From positions 124,001 through 188,000 of the forward strand of contig NZ_JAHWXP010000003.1 in assembly GCF_019857185.1 (NCBI RefSeq): a stretch of DNA of 64,000 bases. The letters are read 5' to 3'. Within the stretch, counting starts at the first letter, position 1. Each line of letters starts with the position of its first letter. The notes below the pieces were generated by a model. The model saw only the letters and a program-made list of their open reading frames with translations. It was not told the DNA's origin and ran no database searches. The position numbers and the translations under genes are program-made. This document shows positions 54,723-63,014 of the stretch, one piece after another. The DNA comes from Alteriqipengyuania abyssalis. Its GTDB lineage: Bacteria > Pseudomonadota > Alphaproteobacteria > Sphingomonadales > Sphingomonadaceae.

Positions 54723-55226
54723 CTAGGGCGCGCCCGCGCCAGTCTCGCCCTCGCCCGCCGGGTGGCTTTGCAGCTGGACGTAGTTCTGCAGACCCATCCG
54801 CTCGATCATGTCGAACTGCGTTTCGAGGAAGTCGACATGCTCTTCCTCGCTCGCGAGGATGTTCTCGAACAGCTGTTCGGACGTGTAGTCCTTCACGCTC
54901 TTGGCATATTCTGCGGCATCGCGCAGCAGCGGGATCGCTTCCATCTCCAGCGCCAGATCGGCCTTGAGGATTTCCTCGACCGTCTCGCCCACCTTCAGCT
55001 TGTGGATCGCCTGGAAGTTCGGGAGCGCTTCGAGGAACAGGATCCGCTCCGCCAGCCAGTCGGCGTGCTTCATCTCGTCGATCGACTCATGCCGTTCGTA
55101 TTCGGCAAGCTTGGTGACGCCCCAGTCGGCCAGCACGCGGTAGTGCAGCCAGTACTGGTTGATCGCGGTCAACTCGTTGGTGAGCGCCTTGTTGAGATAT
55201 TCGATGACCTTGTCGTCGCCCTTCAT
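54723..55226 (-). CDS. bfr: Bacterioferritin
   Basis: A 167-aa haem-binding ferritin storing iron in a 24-mer. Haem ligand Met52 in DEMKHADWLAERILFLEALPN; ferroxidase residues near Glu18, Glu51, His54 and later EEEHVDFLE. Full length, with a short Gly-rich C-terminus. Upstream (about 140 nt) lies the bfd gene, its partner for iron release. Confidence 0.96.
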   Translation of the reverse strand: MKGDDKVIEYLNKALTNELTAINQYWLHYRVLADWGVTKLAEYERHESIDEMKHADWLAERILFLEALPNFQAIHKLKVGETVEEILKADLALEMEAIPLLRDAAEYAKSVKDYTSEQLFENILASEEEHVDFLETQFDMIERMGLQNYVQLQSHPAGEGETGAGAP

Positions 55227-55367
55227 GGCCGCATGCTCCTGTAAATGTGAATTGCCCCACGCTTAGGCGTCGGTCAGGCAACTCCGCAAGGGCGAAGGCG
55301 CAAAAAATCGCAGATTTCCGGGCTTTGAGAGCGCCTCGCAGTGGCAGGCGCGCTATTGCGAATGCGC

Positions 55368-55556
55368 CTAGGCCGCAGCCTTGCAGCACCCGAGTTCGCG
55401 TTCCTCGAACACGATCGCATCGGCATCGCACAGGCACGAGCCGCATTGCGGACGCTTGCCGAGCATCGCGTAGCACGCCTCTGCATCGCCCGAGCAGTGC
55501 ACGGCGGCGCGGCGCAGATCCGTCTCGCGGATGGCATTGCAGATGCAAACGTACAT
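55368..55556 (-). CDS. bfd: Bacterioferritin-associated ferredoxin
   Basis: A 62-aa [2Fe-2S] ferredoxin that reduces bacterioferritin core iron. The four Cys are in CICNAIRE and KRPQCGSCL (Cys-X-Cys ... Cys-X2-Cys). ATG 55556; a longer frame upstream is not coding. Followed by bfr. Confidence 0.9.
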   Translation of the reverse strand: MYVCICNAIRETDLRRAAVHCSGDAEACYAMLGKRPQCGSCLCDADAIVFEERELGCCKAAA

Positions 55557-55598
55557 TGGCGGAACAGTCTCCTGCAAACGACTCGCAAGGACATTGTT

Positions 55599-55616
55599 AA
55601 TGCGACTTGTTCTCAC
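55599..55616. promoter_or_regulatory. Weak Fur/iron-box-like sequence before bfd
   Basis: ATGCGACTTGTTCTCAC lies about 43 nt upstream of the bfd start. It shares TGCGA and TTCTCA blocks with iron-regulated operators, but the dyad is imperfect. Candidate only. Confidence 0.25.
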
Positions 55617-55643
55617 AAACAAGAGCAAATCTGATCCGACACC

Positions 55644-56024
55644 CTAATGCTGCTTCACGAACACATGCTCCTTCCCCGCCTCATCGACGAAGGCGATCTC
55701 GACCGAGCCGGGGCGGCGCAGCCTCGCATCTGCCTCGTAATTCCTGCAATCGCCTCCGAACGGCGCACATAGCAGGCTGAAGCGGACGATGGAGGTCGAG
55801 CCGAGGCGCACCACCTGATAGGCTCCGCGATCTTCGGGCGGGGTGCAGTCTGCATCCTCCGCCCGGCAGAAGCGGTAGCGCATGTCCTCGCCCATCTCGA
55901 GGCGATAGGTCGCGCCCTCGCCCAGGGTGCCGGTATAGACGCCCGGGATATCGCGCGTCTCGATCGGCTCGGAACACCCGCCCAGCACGGCTGCAAGGCC
56001 AATCGCGAGTGCCGCTCTGATCAC
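55644..56024 (-). CDS. Small lipoprotein, function unknown
   Basis: A 126-aa protein with signal peptide and lipobox LGGC (residues about 14-17), then a region with several Cys (FCRAEDADC, SLLCAPFGGDC) and a beta-rich pattern. GTG start overlaps the DUF418 stop by four bases (GTGA). Co-transcription with DUF418 is likely. I do not recognise the family. Confidence 0.75.
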   Translation of the reverse strand: MIRAALAIGLAAVLGGCSEPIETRDIPGVYTGTLGEGATYRLEMGEDMRYRFCRAEDADCTPPEDRGAYQVVRLGSTSIVRFSLLCAPFGGDCRNYEADARLRRPGSVEIAFVDEAGKEHVFVKQH

Positions 56025-57376
56025 CCTGCCTCGCGCGTCCGCCGGATCGGGAACAGCTTGCCATAGGTCAGGCAGCGCCACAGCCATTCCAGCGGGCCGA
56101 AGCGATAGACAGACAGCCACGCCTTCGACCACGCCAGCATGATCGCCCACGCAGCCAGCATCACGATGTAGAGCTGCGGCCGCGTAAGCTCGCCATAGAG
56201 GCCGAGCGCGAAGCCGTGGAACACGAACAGCATCAGGATAGACGTGCCCAGATAGTTGGAGAACGCCATCCGCCCCGCCGCGCTGATCCGCGAACCCAGC
56301 CAGCCGGTCGCCTTGGGCCCCCACAGCGCGAGCAGCGCGGCGAGCCCGATCACGAAGGGCAGGCGGACGAAGGCGCTGGTGCCGACGAAGCTGAGGAAGG
56401 TCGAATGGAAGCTCAGCCCCCGCTCCAGCGTCCACAGCCCGATGGCAAGCGATCCGGCGAGGCCGACGGCTACGCCGATTGTGCCCCAGATCGCCTGCTT
56501 CTTCGCATTCAGACGCCCGTCGAACAGGCCAAGGCGATAAAGCGCCATGCCGATCAGGATCAGCGGGATGGTCTCCAGCCCGAAGAACAGGAAACCGGTC
56601 AGCGGTTCGGCCCAGTGTTCGGTCAGGTTGTAGTGGACCCAGCCGGAATAGTCGCCCGACTGGATCAGCGAGGTATCGACCTGAGCGATATCGAGGCCCT
56701 GCGTCTTCATCACCCCGAAGCTTTCGCGCACCTCTGCCGGAGTGGACGGGCCGCCGCTCTGCATACCGGCCTCTGCCATCACCTGCGCGCCGCCCAGTTC
56801 CATCACCCAGTAGAAGAAACCCGCCAGCGCGCTGTAGATCGCTGCACCGACCAGATAGAAAAATACGCCCACCCCCAGCTGGGTCCTTGGGCCCCACTTC
56901 ACGAACAGCAGGCAGATGAACCCGCAGGTCGCGTACAGCGTCAGGATGTCGCCGCGCCAGATGAAGAAGAAATGGATCATGCCGAATGCCAGCAGCCAGA
57001 ACAGCCGCCGCGCCTGAAGCCAGCGCCCCTGCTTGCGCGCCCACGCCTTCTCCAGGAAGAGATACATCCCCGCCCCGAACAGCAGGGTGAACAGCCCGCG
57101 CATCTTGCCGTCGATCAGCACGAACTGCGCGACCCACATCCAGTCCGACGTCGCATCATGCGGGGTCAGGAAGCCTTCAGGCCACATATAGGCGATCATC
57201 GGTTGGCCAAAGGCGACAATATTGGCCGCCAGAATGCCCATCACCGCTATCCCGCGGGTAAAATCGAGGCTTAGCAGACGCGAGGCGCCGGTGGCCGAAA
57301 TCGGCGCTGCCTTTTCGGGAGCGGGTGTGCCCCGCGTATCCTGATCCGGCGTTGCCGCCGCTGTCGCTTCGGTCAT
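56021..57376 (-). CDS. DUF418-domain membrane protein
   Basis: A 451-aa inner-membrane protein with about ten transmembrane helices. The N-terminal DFTRGIAVMGILAANIVAFG and RGLFTLLFGAGM, and the C-terminal AAGRMAFSNYLGTSILMLFVFHGFALGLYG... LEWLWRCLTYG are typical of the DUF418/HGSNAT-like superfamily. Relatives are suspected acyltransferases or carriers. First of a two-gene unit with the lipoprotein. Confidence 0.88.
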   Translation of the reverse strand: MTEATAAATPDQDTRGTPAPEKAAPISATGASRLLSLDFTRGIAVMGILAANIVAFGQPMIAYMWPEGFLTPHDATSDWMWVAQFVLIDGKMRGLFTLLFGAGMYLFLEKAWARKQGRWLQARRLFWLLAFGMIHFFFIWRGDILTLYATCGFICLLFVKWGPRTQLGVGVFFYLVGAAIYSALAGFFYWVMELGGAQVMAEAGMQSGGPSTPAEVRESFGVMKTQGLDIAQVDTSLIQSGDYSGWVHYNLTEHWAEPLTGFLFFGLETIPLILIGMALYRLGLFDGRLNAKKQAIWGTIGVAVGLAGSLAIGLWTLERGLSFHSTFLSFVGTSAFVRLPFVIGLAALLALWGPKATGWLGSRISAAGRMAFSNYLGTSILMLFVFHGFALGLYGELTRPQLYIVMLAAWAIMLAWSKAWLSVYRFGPLEWLWRCLTYGKLFPIRRTREAG

Positions 57377-57469
57377 TGAAAAGATTCCCCCTGTGGTCCG
57401 ACACCTAACAGCGGGGTGGGCACAGGGGAATTGCCTTCGACGGGCGCGCGATCTCGCCCGATGAAAGAC

Positions 57470-58693
57470 CTAGCGGGTGACGAGACAGTCCTGCCCGCTG
57501 CGCTTGAGCGCATTGCACGCGCTCTGCGCCGCATCGCGGCTGGCATAGCCGCCCGCGAGCAGCTTGGTCACGCGGCCCGCAGGTTCGAGCACGCGGGTCG
57601 CCCCGGCAAGCTCGCTGCGGCCCGAAAGGCGCGCCCATAGACGCTCCGCATTGCCATTGACGGCAAAGGCACCAAGCTGGATTTTCCAGGGCCCGCTGCC
57701 CGTAGCCGCCCGCACGGGCTGCGGTTCGGGGCGCGGTGAGACACGCGGCTCGGGTCGAGGTTGCGGGGCGGCGCGCGCGACGACCGACGTGGTCGGCTGC
57801 GGCTCGACCGCGCGCGGATCGGCTGCTGCGGGCGTGCTGCGACGCGCGAAGGTCGCACCCGCATCCGCCGGGCTTTCGGTTCCGGTCACGCGGCTCGCCT
57901 CGGCAATCGCGGACTGTGCGGCGGCCACGGAGGGCGCCACGCGGGTCTGAGTGATGGGGCGCGGGATACGGTCCGGGCGGCCCGGGGGCGGGACACCCGG
58001 CGCGCTGGTCGCGACAGGCGGGGCTGCGGCAGGAACCGGAGCCGAGCGCGAGGGTGCGGCATCGCTCGTACCAAGATCGGCGGCGGCAAAACGGCTCGCA
58101 CGCTGCGCGTCGGCATTGCGCTTGAGCTGCGGCACCAGCGCCTGCGCCTGCTGGCGCTGATCGAGCGGGATATGCGTATCCATCTGCTGCATCGCGCTGG
58201 CAGCCTGCGGCAGGCCCGCCGCATTGGCGAGCGTGATCAGCGCGTAGGCGCGCACCCAGTCGCGCGCGACCAGGTCGCCGTTGAAATGCGCGATGCCCAG
58301 CAGATATTGCGCGCGCGGATCGCCGCGCTCGGCGGCATCGACGACGTAGGGCATCGCCTCTTCGCGGCGACCGTTCTGGAACAGCAGCAGGCCCAGATTG
58401 TCCGCCGCCTTCAGGTGACCCTGCGCCGCAGCCTTGGCGTAGTAGACTTCGGCCTGGCGAGTGTTCTGTTCGACCCCGCGACCGAGGCGATAGGCTTGCC
58501 CCAGGTTGAATTGTGCATCGGCGTCGCCCTGCCCGGCAGGTCCGCGCCATTCGGCCACAGCGGTCTCGTAATCCCCGCGCTCCCACGCGGCGACGCCATC
58601 GTTGACGTCCGCCAGCGCGAGCCCCGGCAGGGTCAGCAGTGCGCCTGCAAGGCACGCCCGGAGGCCGAATTTGCGACCGTTTCGCGTCGTCAT
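57470..58693 (-). CDS. Sel1-repeat and SPOR-domain periplasmic protein
   Basis: A 407-aa protein with a signal peptide (ending about LALA), Sel1-like TPR repeats (about residues 30-150; DADAQFNLGQAYRLGRGVEQNTRQAEVYY, KAADNLGLLLFQNG), a long Pro/Ala-rich linker and a C-terminal SPOR domain (WKIQLGAFAVNGNAERLWARLSG ... VTKLLAGGYASRDAAQSACNALK). SPOR domains bind denuded glycan strands at the septum, so a division-site role is plausible. The ATG at 58693 has GGGGAA upstream; a GTG nine codons earlier is possible. Divergent from the ParA gene. Confidence 0.85.
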   Translation of the reverse strand: MTTRNGRKFGLRACLAGALLTLPGLALADVNDGVAAWERGDYETAVAEWRGPAGQGDADAQFNLGQAYRLGRGVEQNTRQAEVYYAKAAAQGHLKAADNLGLLLFQNGRREEAMPYVVDAAERGDPRAQYLLGIAHFNGDLVARDWVRAYALITLANAAGLPQAASAMQQMDTHIPLDQRQQAQALVPQLKRNADAQRASRFAAADLGTSDAAPSRSAPVPAAAPPVATSAPGVPPPGRPDRIPRPITQTRVAPSVAAAQSAIAEASRVTGTESPADAGATFARRSTPAAADPRAVEPQPTTSVVARAAPQPRPEPRVSPRPEPQPVRAATGSGPWKIQLGAFAVNGNAERLWARLSGRSELAGATRVLEPAGRVTKLLAGGYASRDAAQSACNALKRSGQDCLVTR

Positions 58694-58984
58694 GGTGTTC
58701 CCCGTCATTGCCGATCGCACGTGTTCACCCTCCGCGCTAGCGGGAGATGGTTAACCCGCCATTACCACCCTTGCGAACCACTCGCCACGCCGTAGCAACG
58801 CCCCGCCCCGTTGTGCGACGCTTTCGCAGCCCGACTTTACCGTCGGTGTGTCTCGATATGCGGAGCGATCGGCCTTCCCCGCCTTAACCCTAAATAAAGG
58901 ACATCCTGCGAAGCCATACGCGTGCATCGAACCCGTTTGCGGGTGAACGATGCGGGACGTGCAACAATTGGGGGAACAGTCCCG

Positions 58985-59698
58985 GTGCGGGTATTGGCAT
59001 TGGCTTCACAGAAGGGCGGATCTGGCAAGACCACCTTGTCCGGCCATCTTTCGGTCCAGGCCCAGCGTGCAGGCGCGGGGCCGGTGGTGCTGATCGATAT
59101 CGATCCGCAGGGCTCACTCGCGGACTGGTGGAACGAGCGCGAGGCGGATTATCCGGCCTTCGCGCAGACCACGGTCGCCCGGCTCGCGCACGACCTTCAC
59201 ACCTTGCGCGAACAGGGCTTCAAGCTTGCCGTCATCGACACCCCGCCCGCCATCACGATGGCGATCCAGTCGGTCATTTCGGTTGCAGAACTGATCGTCG
59301 TGCCGACCCGTCCCAGCCCGCACGACCTGCGGGCGGTCGGCGCGACGGTCGACCTGTGCGAACGCGCGGGCAAGCCGCTGGTCTTCGTGGTCAACGGCGC
59401 GACACCCAAGGCGCGGATCACTTCGGAAGCGGCGGTCGCGCTGAGCCAGCACGGCACCGTCGCTCCGGTGACCGTCCATCACCGGACCGATTTCGCCGCG
59501 TCGATGATCGACGGCCGCACGGTCATGGAGATCGATCCCGATTGCCGCAGCGCGACCGAAATCGCCGCGCTGTGGAACTACGTGTCCGACCGGCTGGAGA
59601 AGAACTTCCGCAGGACGGTCTTTGCCGCACCCGGCGCGGCGGTCCATCTGCCGCAGGCCCCGCGTCAGGGCGTGTTCGGCCGCCGGGTCGCGCAGTAG
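58985..59698 (+). CDS. ParA/MinD-family ATPase
   Basis: A 237-aa deviant-Walker ATPase. Walker A SQKGGSGKTTLSG with the signature Lys, Asp of the DPQGSLADWW switch, VIDTPPAI, and PTRPSPHDLRA. These ATPases position DNA or protein cargo. No parB gene or parS cluster is near; instead an RHH-like protein follows. The GTG at 58985 is selected (GGGGGA upstream); another GTG lies 63 nt earlier. Confidence 0.87.
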   Translation: MRVLALASQKGGSGKTTLSGHLSVQAQRAGAGPVVLIDIDPQGSLADWWNEREADYPAFAQTTVARLAHDLHTLREQGFKLAVIDTPPAITMAIQSVISVAELIVVPTRPSPHDLRAVGATVDLCERAGKPLVFVVNGATPKARITSEAAVALSQHGTVAPVTVHHRTDFAASMIDGRTVMEIDPDCRSATEIAALWNYVSDRLEKNFRRTVFAAPGAAVHLPQAPRQGVFGRRVAQ

Positions 59699-59709
59699 GT
59701 GCACCGGGC

Positions 59710-60372
59710 ATGACCGACATGAGCTTTGCCTCTCTTTCCCCCGGCCTGCTTGCCCGCAAGGGCGGCGCGAAACCGGCCATGCGCCGTCAGTCGCCGATGG
59801 TCGATGGCGCGGTCGCGGGGGCACACCTGCACCACCCGCAACCGGTGGAGAATGCGCTGGAGGATCTGGGCTGGAACGATCTGGGCGAACCCGACGATAC
59901 GCAGCCGGTCGCGCGAGAGACCGCTCAGCCAGCCGACTATCACGATGCCGCCGAGGACGCGCCGGATAGCGCGTTCGCCCCGCTTGGCAAGCACGCGCGC
60001 AGCACCGCTGCGCCCATGTACGAGACCGCATCCGAGCAGGATCGCGCGGATGAAGCCGCCAGCGAGCCGGACGTAGCCCAACCGGTCGCGGCCATTCGCA
60101 CCAAGGCCCCGCGCCTCCCGCGTCCCAGTCTCGCGGTCGCCAGCGCGCCTAAAGTCACAGGCGAAGCAAAGGCAGCAACGAAGGGCAAGCGCACCGCCTT
60201 CACGCTGCGCCTGGATCACGAGCGTCATCTCAAGCTGCGGCTGGCCTGCACGCTCGCCAACCGGAGCGCGCAAGCGCTCGTCACAGAAGCGGTGGACGCC
60301 ATGTTCGCCGCCACACCCGAACTCGAACAGCTTGTCGCCCGCGTCCAATCGCGCCCCCATAAGGAGGGATGA
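59710..60372 (+). CDS. RHH-like DNA-binding protein following ParA
   Basis: A 220-aa protein. The first 150 residues are low-complexity, acidic and Ala/Pro-rich (likely disordered). The last 55 (KGKRTAFTLRLDHERHLKLRLACTLANRSAQALVTEAVDAMF) look like a ribbon-helix-helix domain in the style of plasmid partition adaptors. It lies 11 nt after the ParA gene. Probably the ParA partner binding DNA or another scaffold; inference from position. Confidence 0.72.
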   Translation: MTDMSFASLSPGLLARKGGAKPAMRRQSPMVDGAVAGAHLHHPQPVENALEDLGWNDLGEPDDTQPVARETAQPADYHDAAEDAPDSAFAPLGKHARSTAAPMYETASEQDRADEAASEPDVAQPVAAIRTKAPRLPRPSLAVASAPKVTGEAKAATKGKRTAFTLRLDHERHLKLRLACTLANRSAQALVTEAVDAMFAATPELEQLVARVQSRPHKEG

Positions 60373-60376
60373 ACCG

Positions 60377-61747
60377 ATGATCCGCCAGAACTTTTCCAAA
60401 ACCCTGATGCTCGCCACCGCGCTGGCCACGCTCGGCCTGACCGGCTGCGCAGGCGGCCTCGGCGGTTCGAAAACCGCATCGGCCAGCGACGCCGCCACGG
60501 CCCGCGCCGACGGCAATACCGACAGGGCGATCACCCTGGCCGAACAAGCCGTGCTCGCCGCGCCGAATGATCCGGCGGCAAAGGCAGATCTCGGCTCGTC
60601 CTACCTCGCGGCGGGCCGTTTCGCGTCCGCGCAGCAGGCGCTCGAAGAGGCGCTGGTGCTCGGCGATGTGAGCCCGCGCACTGCGCTGCGCTATGCACTC
60701 GCCTCGATCGCACTGGGCGACAACCGCGCCGCGATCGAGACGCTGGGCGAATGGCGCGATGCGATCGCTCCGGCGGATCTGGGCCTCGCCTATGCGCTGG
60801 CGGGCAATCCCGAACTGGGCGCACAGATCATGCAGAATGCGCTGCGTGGCGGGGAGAATACTCCGACGATGCGCCAGAACCTCGCCTATGCCTACGCGCT
60901 GGGCGGCAACTGGGCCGCCGCGCGGATCATCGCCGCAGAAGACGTTGCCCCGGGTGAGCTGGATGCGCGCATTTCCGAATGGGCGCGCGTCGCCCGGCCG
61001 GAAGACTACACTGCCCGGATCGCCAACCTGCTCGGCGTGCAGCCGCAGGCCGATTCCGGCATGCCCGCGCGACTGGCGCTGGGCGGTGCCCCGAATGCGG
61101 ATCAGATGCTCGCACAGGCTGCCGCAGCAACCGCTGCCGCCGGCCCTGTCACGGGCGAGCTTCCGCCGGTCGACCTGCTCGCCTCCAGCGGAGCGGCTCG
61201 CTCGCTCGCCCCGCTCGACGCTGCGGTTGGCGCACGCGATACGGTCTCGACCGAATTCGATAGCACCTTCGCCAAGGCGGATGCGAAGGCCTCCGCCACG
61301 CCGAAGCCCGCGCCCAAACCTGCGCCCGCCGCAAGTTTCGCCAGCGCGCCGGTGGTCCAGCCGATCCCTGCGCGAGCCGCGCCTGCGCCCGCGCCGGTTG
61401 CGGCAGCCAAGCCCGCCCAGGCCTCGGCCTCCGCAGCGCGCGAAGACCTCGCAGGCGGCACGCACTTGGTGCAGCTGGGCAGCTATGCCAGCGAAGCGGA
61501 TGCCAAGCGTGGCTGGGCGATCTTCGTCAAGCGCCACCCGCAGGTCGCAAGCCGTGAGCAGGTGATCACCCGCGCCAAGGTCAACGGGCGGATCTATTAC
61601 CGCCTGTCGGCCGGCAATCTTGCCGCATCGAGCGCGCAGTCGCTGTGCCGCACGGTCAAGGCCGCAGGACACGGTTGCATCGCTTGGGAACAGAGCAGGC
61701 CGCTGCCCGGCACGCTCGACGCGGGCCGCCGGGTCGCGACCCGTTAA
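60377..61747 (+). CDS. TPR and SPOR domain lipoprotein
   Basis: A 456-aa lipoprotein with lipobox LTGC (Cys24). Residues about 40-200 form TPR-like helices (NTDRAITLAEQAVLAAPNDPAAKADLGSSYLAAGRFASAQQALEEAL, DNRAAIETLGEWRDA), then a long Ala/Pro-rich linker and a SPOR domain (THLVQLGSYASEADAKRGWAIFVKRHP ... YYRLSAGNLAASSAQSLCRTVKAAG). Third gene after ParA and the RHH-like protein (4 nt gap). Together with the divergent Sel1/SPOR gene it gives two septal-glycan-binding proteins side by side. Confidence 0.87.
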   Translation: MIRQNFSKTLMLATALATLGLTGCAGGLGGSKTASASDAATARADGNTDRAITLAEQAVLAAPNDPAAKADLGSSYLAAGRFASAQQALEEALVLGDVSPRTALRYALASIALGDNRAAIETLGEWRDAIAPADLGLAYALAGNPELGAQIMQNALRGGENTPTMRQNLAYAYALGGNWAAARIIAAEDVAPGELDARISEWARVARPEDYTARIANLLGVQPQADSGMPARLALGGAPNADQMLAQAAAATAAAGPVTGELPPVDLLASSGAARSLAPLDAAVGARDTVSTEFDSTFAKADAKASATPKPAPKPAPAASFASAPVVQPIPARAAPAPAPVAAAKPAQASASAAREDLAGGTHLVQLGSYASEADAKRGWAIFVKRHPQVASREQVITRAKVNGRIYYRLSAGNLAASSAQSLCRTVKAAGHGCIAWEQSRPLPGTLDAGRRVATR

Positions 61748-61765
61748 GCGGTTCTCTGGTTGAAC

Positions 61766-61806
61766 GGGCGCGTCGGTCGACTGACTAGTCGACCCTGACG
61801 CCGCCC
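61766..61806. other. Palindrome at the junction of the SPOR lipoprotein and pyrC' genes
   Basis: GGTCGACT and AGTCGACC (61775-61782 and 61787-61794) form a perfect 8-bp stem with a GACT loop, extended by GGGCGCGTC against GACGCCGCCC with small bulges. It overlaps the last codons of pyrC'. A bidirectional terminator or mRNA 3'-end signal for the two convergent genes is likely; no T-run is present. Confidence 0.5.
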
Positions 61807-63014
61807 TTCCACAGGCCCAGCACTCGGCCCTGCATCGGCTGACCGTCGAACGGCGTGTTGTCGGCAGTCGCGGCCATCTTGCGCCGGTCCACGACCCACG
61901 GCTTCTCCGGGTCGACCAGCGCGATGTCGCCTTCGTGGCCCTCGCGCAGCAGGCCCGCATCGACGCCAAGCAGCCGCGCGGGCGCACCCGCCAGCAGATC
62001 GAACGCTCGCGGCAGGTCGATCACCCCGTCGCGCACCAGCGTGAGCGTGGTCGACAGCAGCGTTTCCGCCCCTGCCATCCCGGGCTCCGCGTCGGCAAAG
62101 GGCAGCCGCTTGTCCTCCGGCCCGCGCGGATCGTGCCCGCTGGAAATCACATCGATCGTTCCATCCGCAATCGCGGCGATCACCGCGTGCCGGTCTTCCT
62201 CGCTACGCAAGGGCGGCGAGAGCCTGCCGAAGGTGCGGAAGTCCCCGATCGCTAGGTCGGACAGCATGAAATGCGCCGGTGTGACGCCCGCCGTGACCGC
62301 AACGCCGCGCGCCTTGGCGCTGCGCACCAGATCGAGCGCGGCGGCGGTCGTGACCTGCCGGAAATGAATGCGCGCACCCGCCATTTCGGCCAGCGCGATG
62401 TCTCGGGCGACCGCCAGTGCTTCGGCCTGCGGCGGCGCGCTCGGCAGGCCCAGTCGGGTCGCCATTTCGCCCGCGCTCGCCACGGCATCGACCGCCAGCC
62501 CGCCGTCCTCGGCATGCGCGACCACGACCATGTCGAGCATCGCGGCATAGCTCAGCACGCGCAGCATCACGCCGCTATCGGCGATCCAGCGCCTGCCGGT
62601 GGCGATCCCGCGAGCGCCCGCCTCGCGCATCAGCGCGACCTCGCCCAGTTCCTCCCCGGCCAGCCCGCGCGTCGCGGCGGCCAGCGGGTGGACCCAGAAG
62701 TCGGGCTTGCCGCTCTTGGCGATGTAGTTGACCCGGCTCGGCAGATCGAGCGGCGGCGACTGGTCGGGCATAAGCGCGGCGCGGCTGATCCCGCCGAAAT
62801 GGAACGCGGGCTTGTCGATCGCGAACACGCCAAGGTCGACGAGGCCCGGCACGACCAGCTTGCCTTTCGCGTCGACAACCTCGTCGTCGGGCTGCGCATC
62901 GCCCGGCCCGACAGAGGCGATCATGCCCTCGGCGATCCGCAGGGTGCCGTCGACGACCCCCTCGGGTGTGATCAGCTTGCCATTCACGATGGCGATGGGG
63001 CGCGTCTGCTTCAT
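61785..63014 (-). CDS. pyrC': Dihydroorotase-like protein lacking catalytic metal ligands (pyrC')
   Basis: A 409-aa member of the dihydroorotase family. Where active enzymes read HxH after PGLxD, this protein has [10 protein letters not shown] (Gly62, Phe64), so both first metal-binding His are gone. The TDHAPH motif is replaced by SSGHDPR and the HxST-type His by HFRQVTT. It is therefore expected to be non-catalytic, as the PyrC' of pseudomonads, which supports aspartate transcarbamoylase. The ATG overlaps the pyrB stop (ATGA). A separate active dihydroorotase should exist elsewhere. Confidence 0.88.
   Translation of the reverse strand: MKQTRPIAIVNGKLITPEGVVDGTLRIAEGMIASVGPGDAQPDDEVVDAKGKLVVPGLVDLGVFAIDKPAFHFGGISRAALMPDQSPPLDLPSRVNYIAKSGKPDFWVHPLAAATRGLAGEELGEVALMREAGARGIATGRRWIADSGVMLRVLSYAAMLDMVVVAHAEDGGLAVDAVASAGEMATRLGLPSAPPQAEALAVARDIALAEMAGARIHFRQVTTAAALDLVRSAKARGVAVTAGVTPAHFMLSDLAIGDFRTFGRLSPPLRSEEDRHAVIAAIADGTIDVISSGHDPRGPEDKRLPFADAEPGMAGAETLLSTTLTLVRDGVIDLPRAFDLLAGAPARLLGVDAGLLREGHEGDIALVDPEKPWVVDRRKMAATADNTPFDGQPMQGRVLGLWKGGVRVD

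Noticed and set aside
58985-60372. Chromosome or plasmid partition locus parAB
   Set aside because: The second gene is not ParB, no parS-like sites are seen, and the third gene encodes a periplasmic SPOR lipoprotein.
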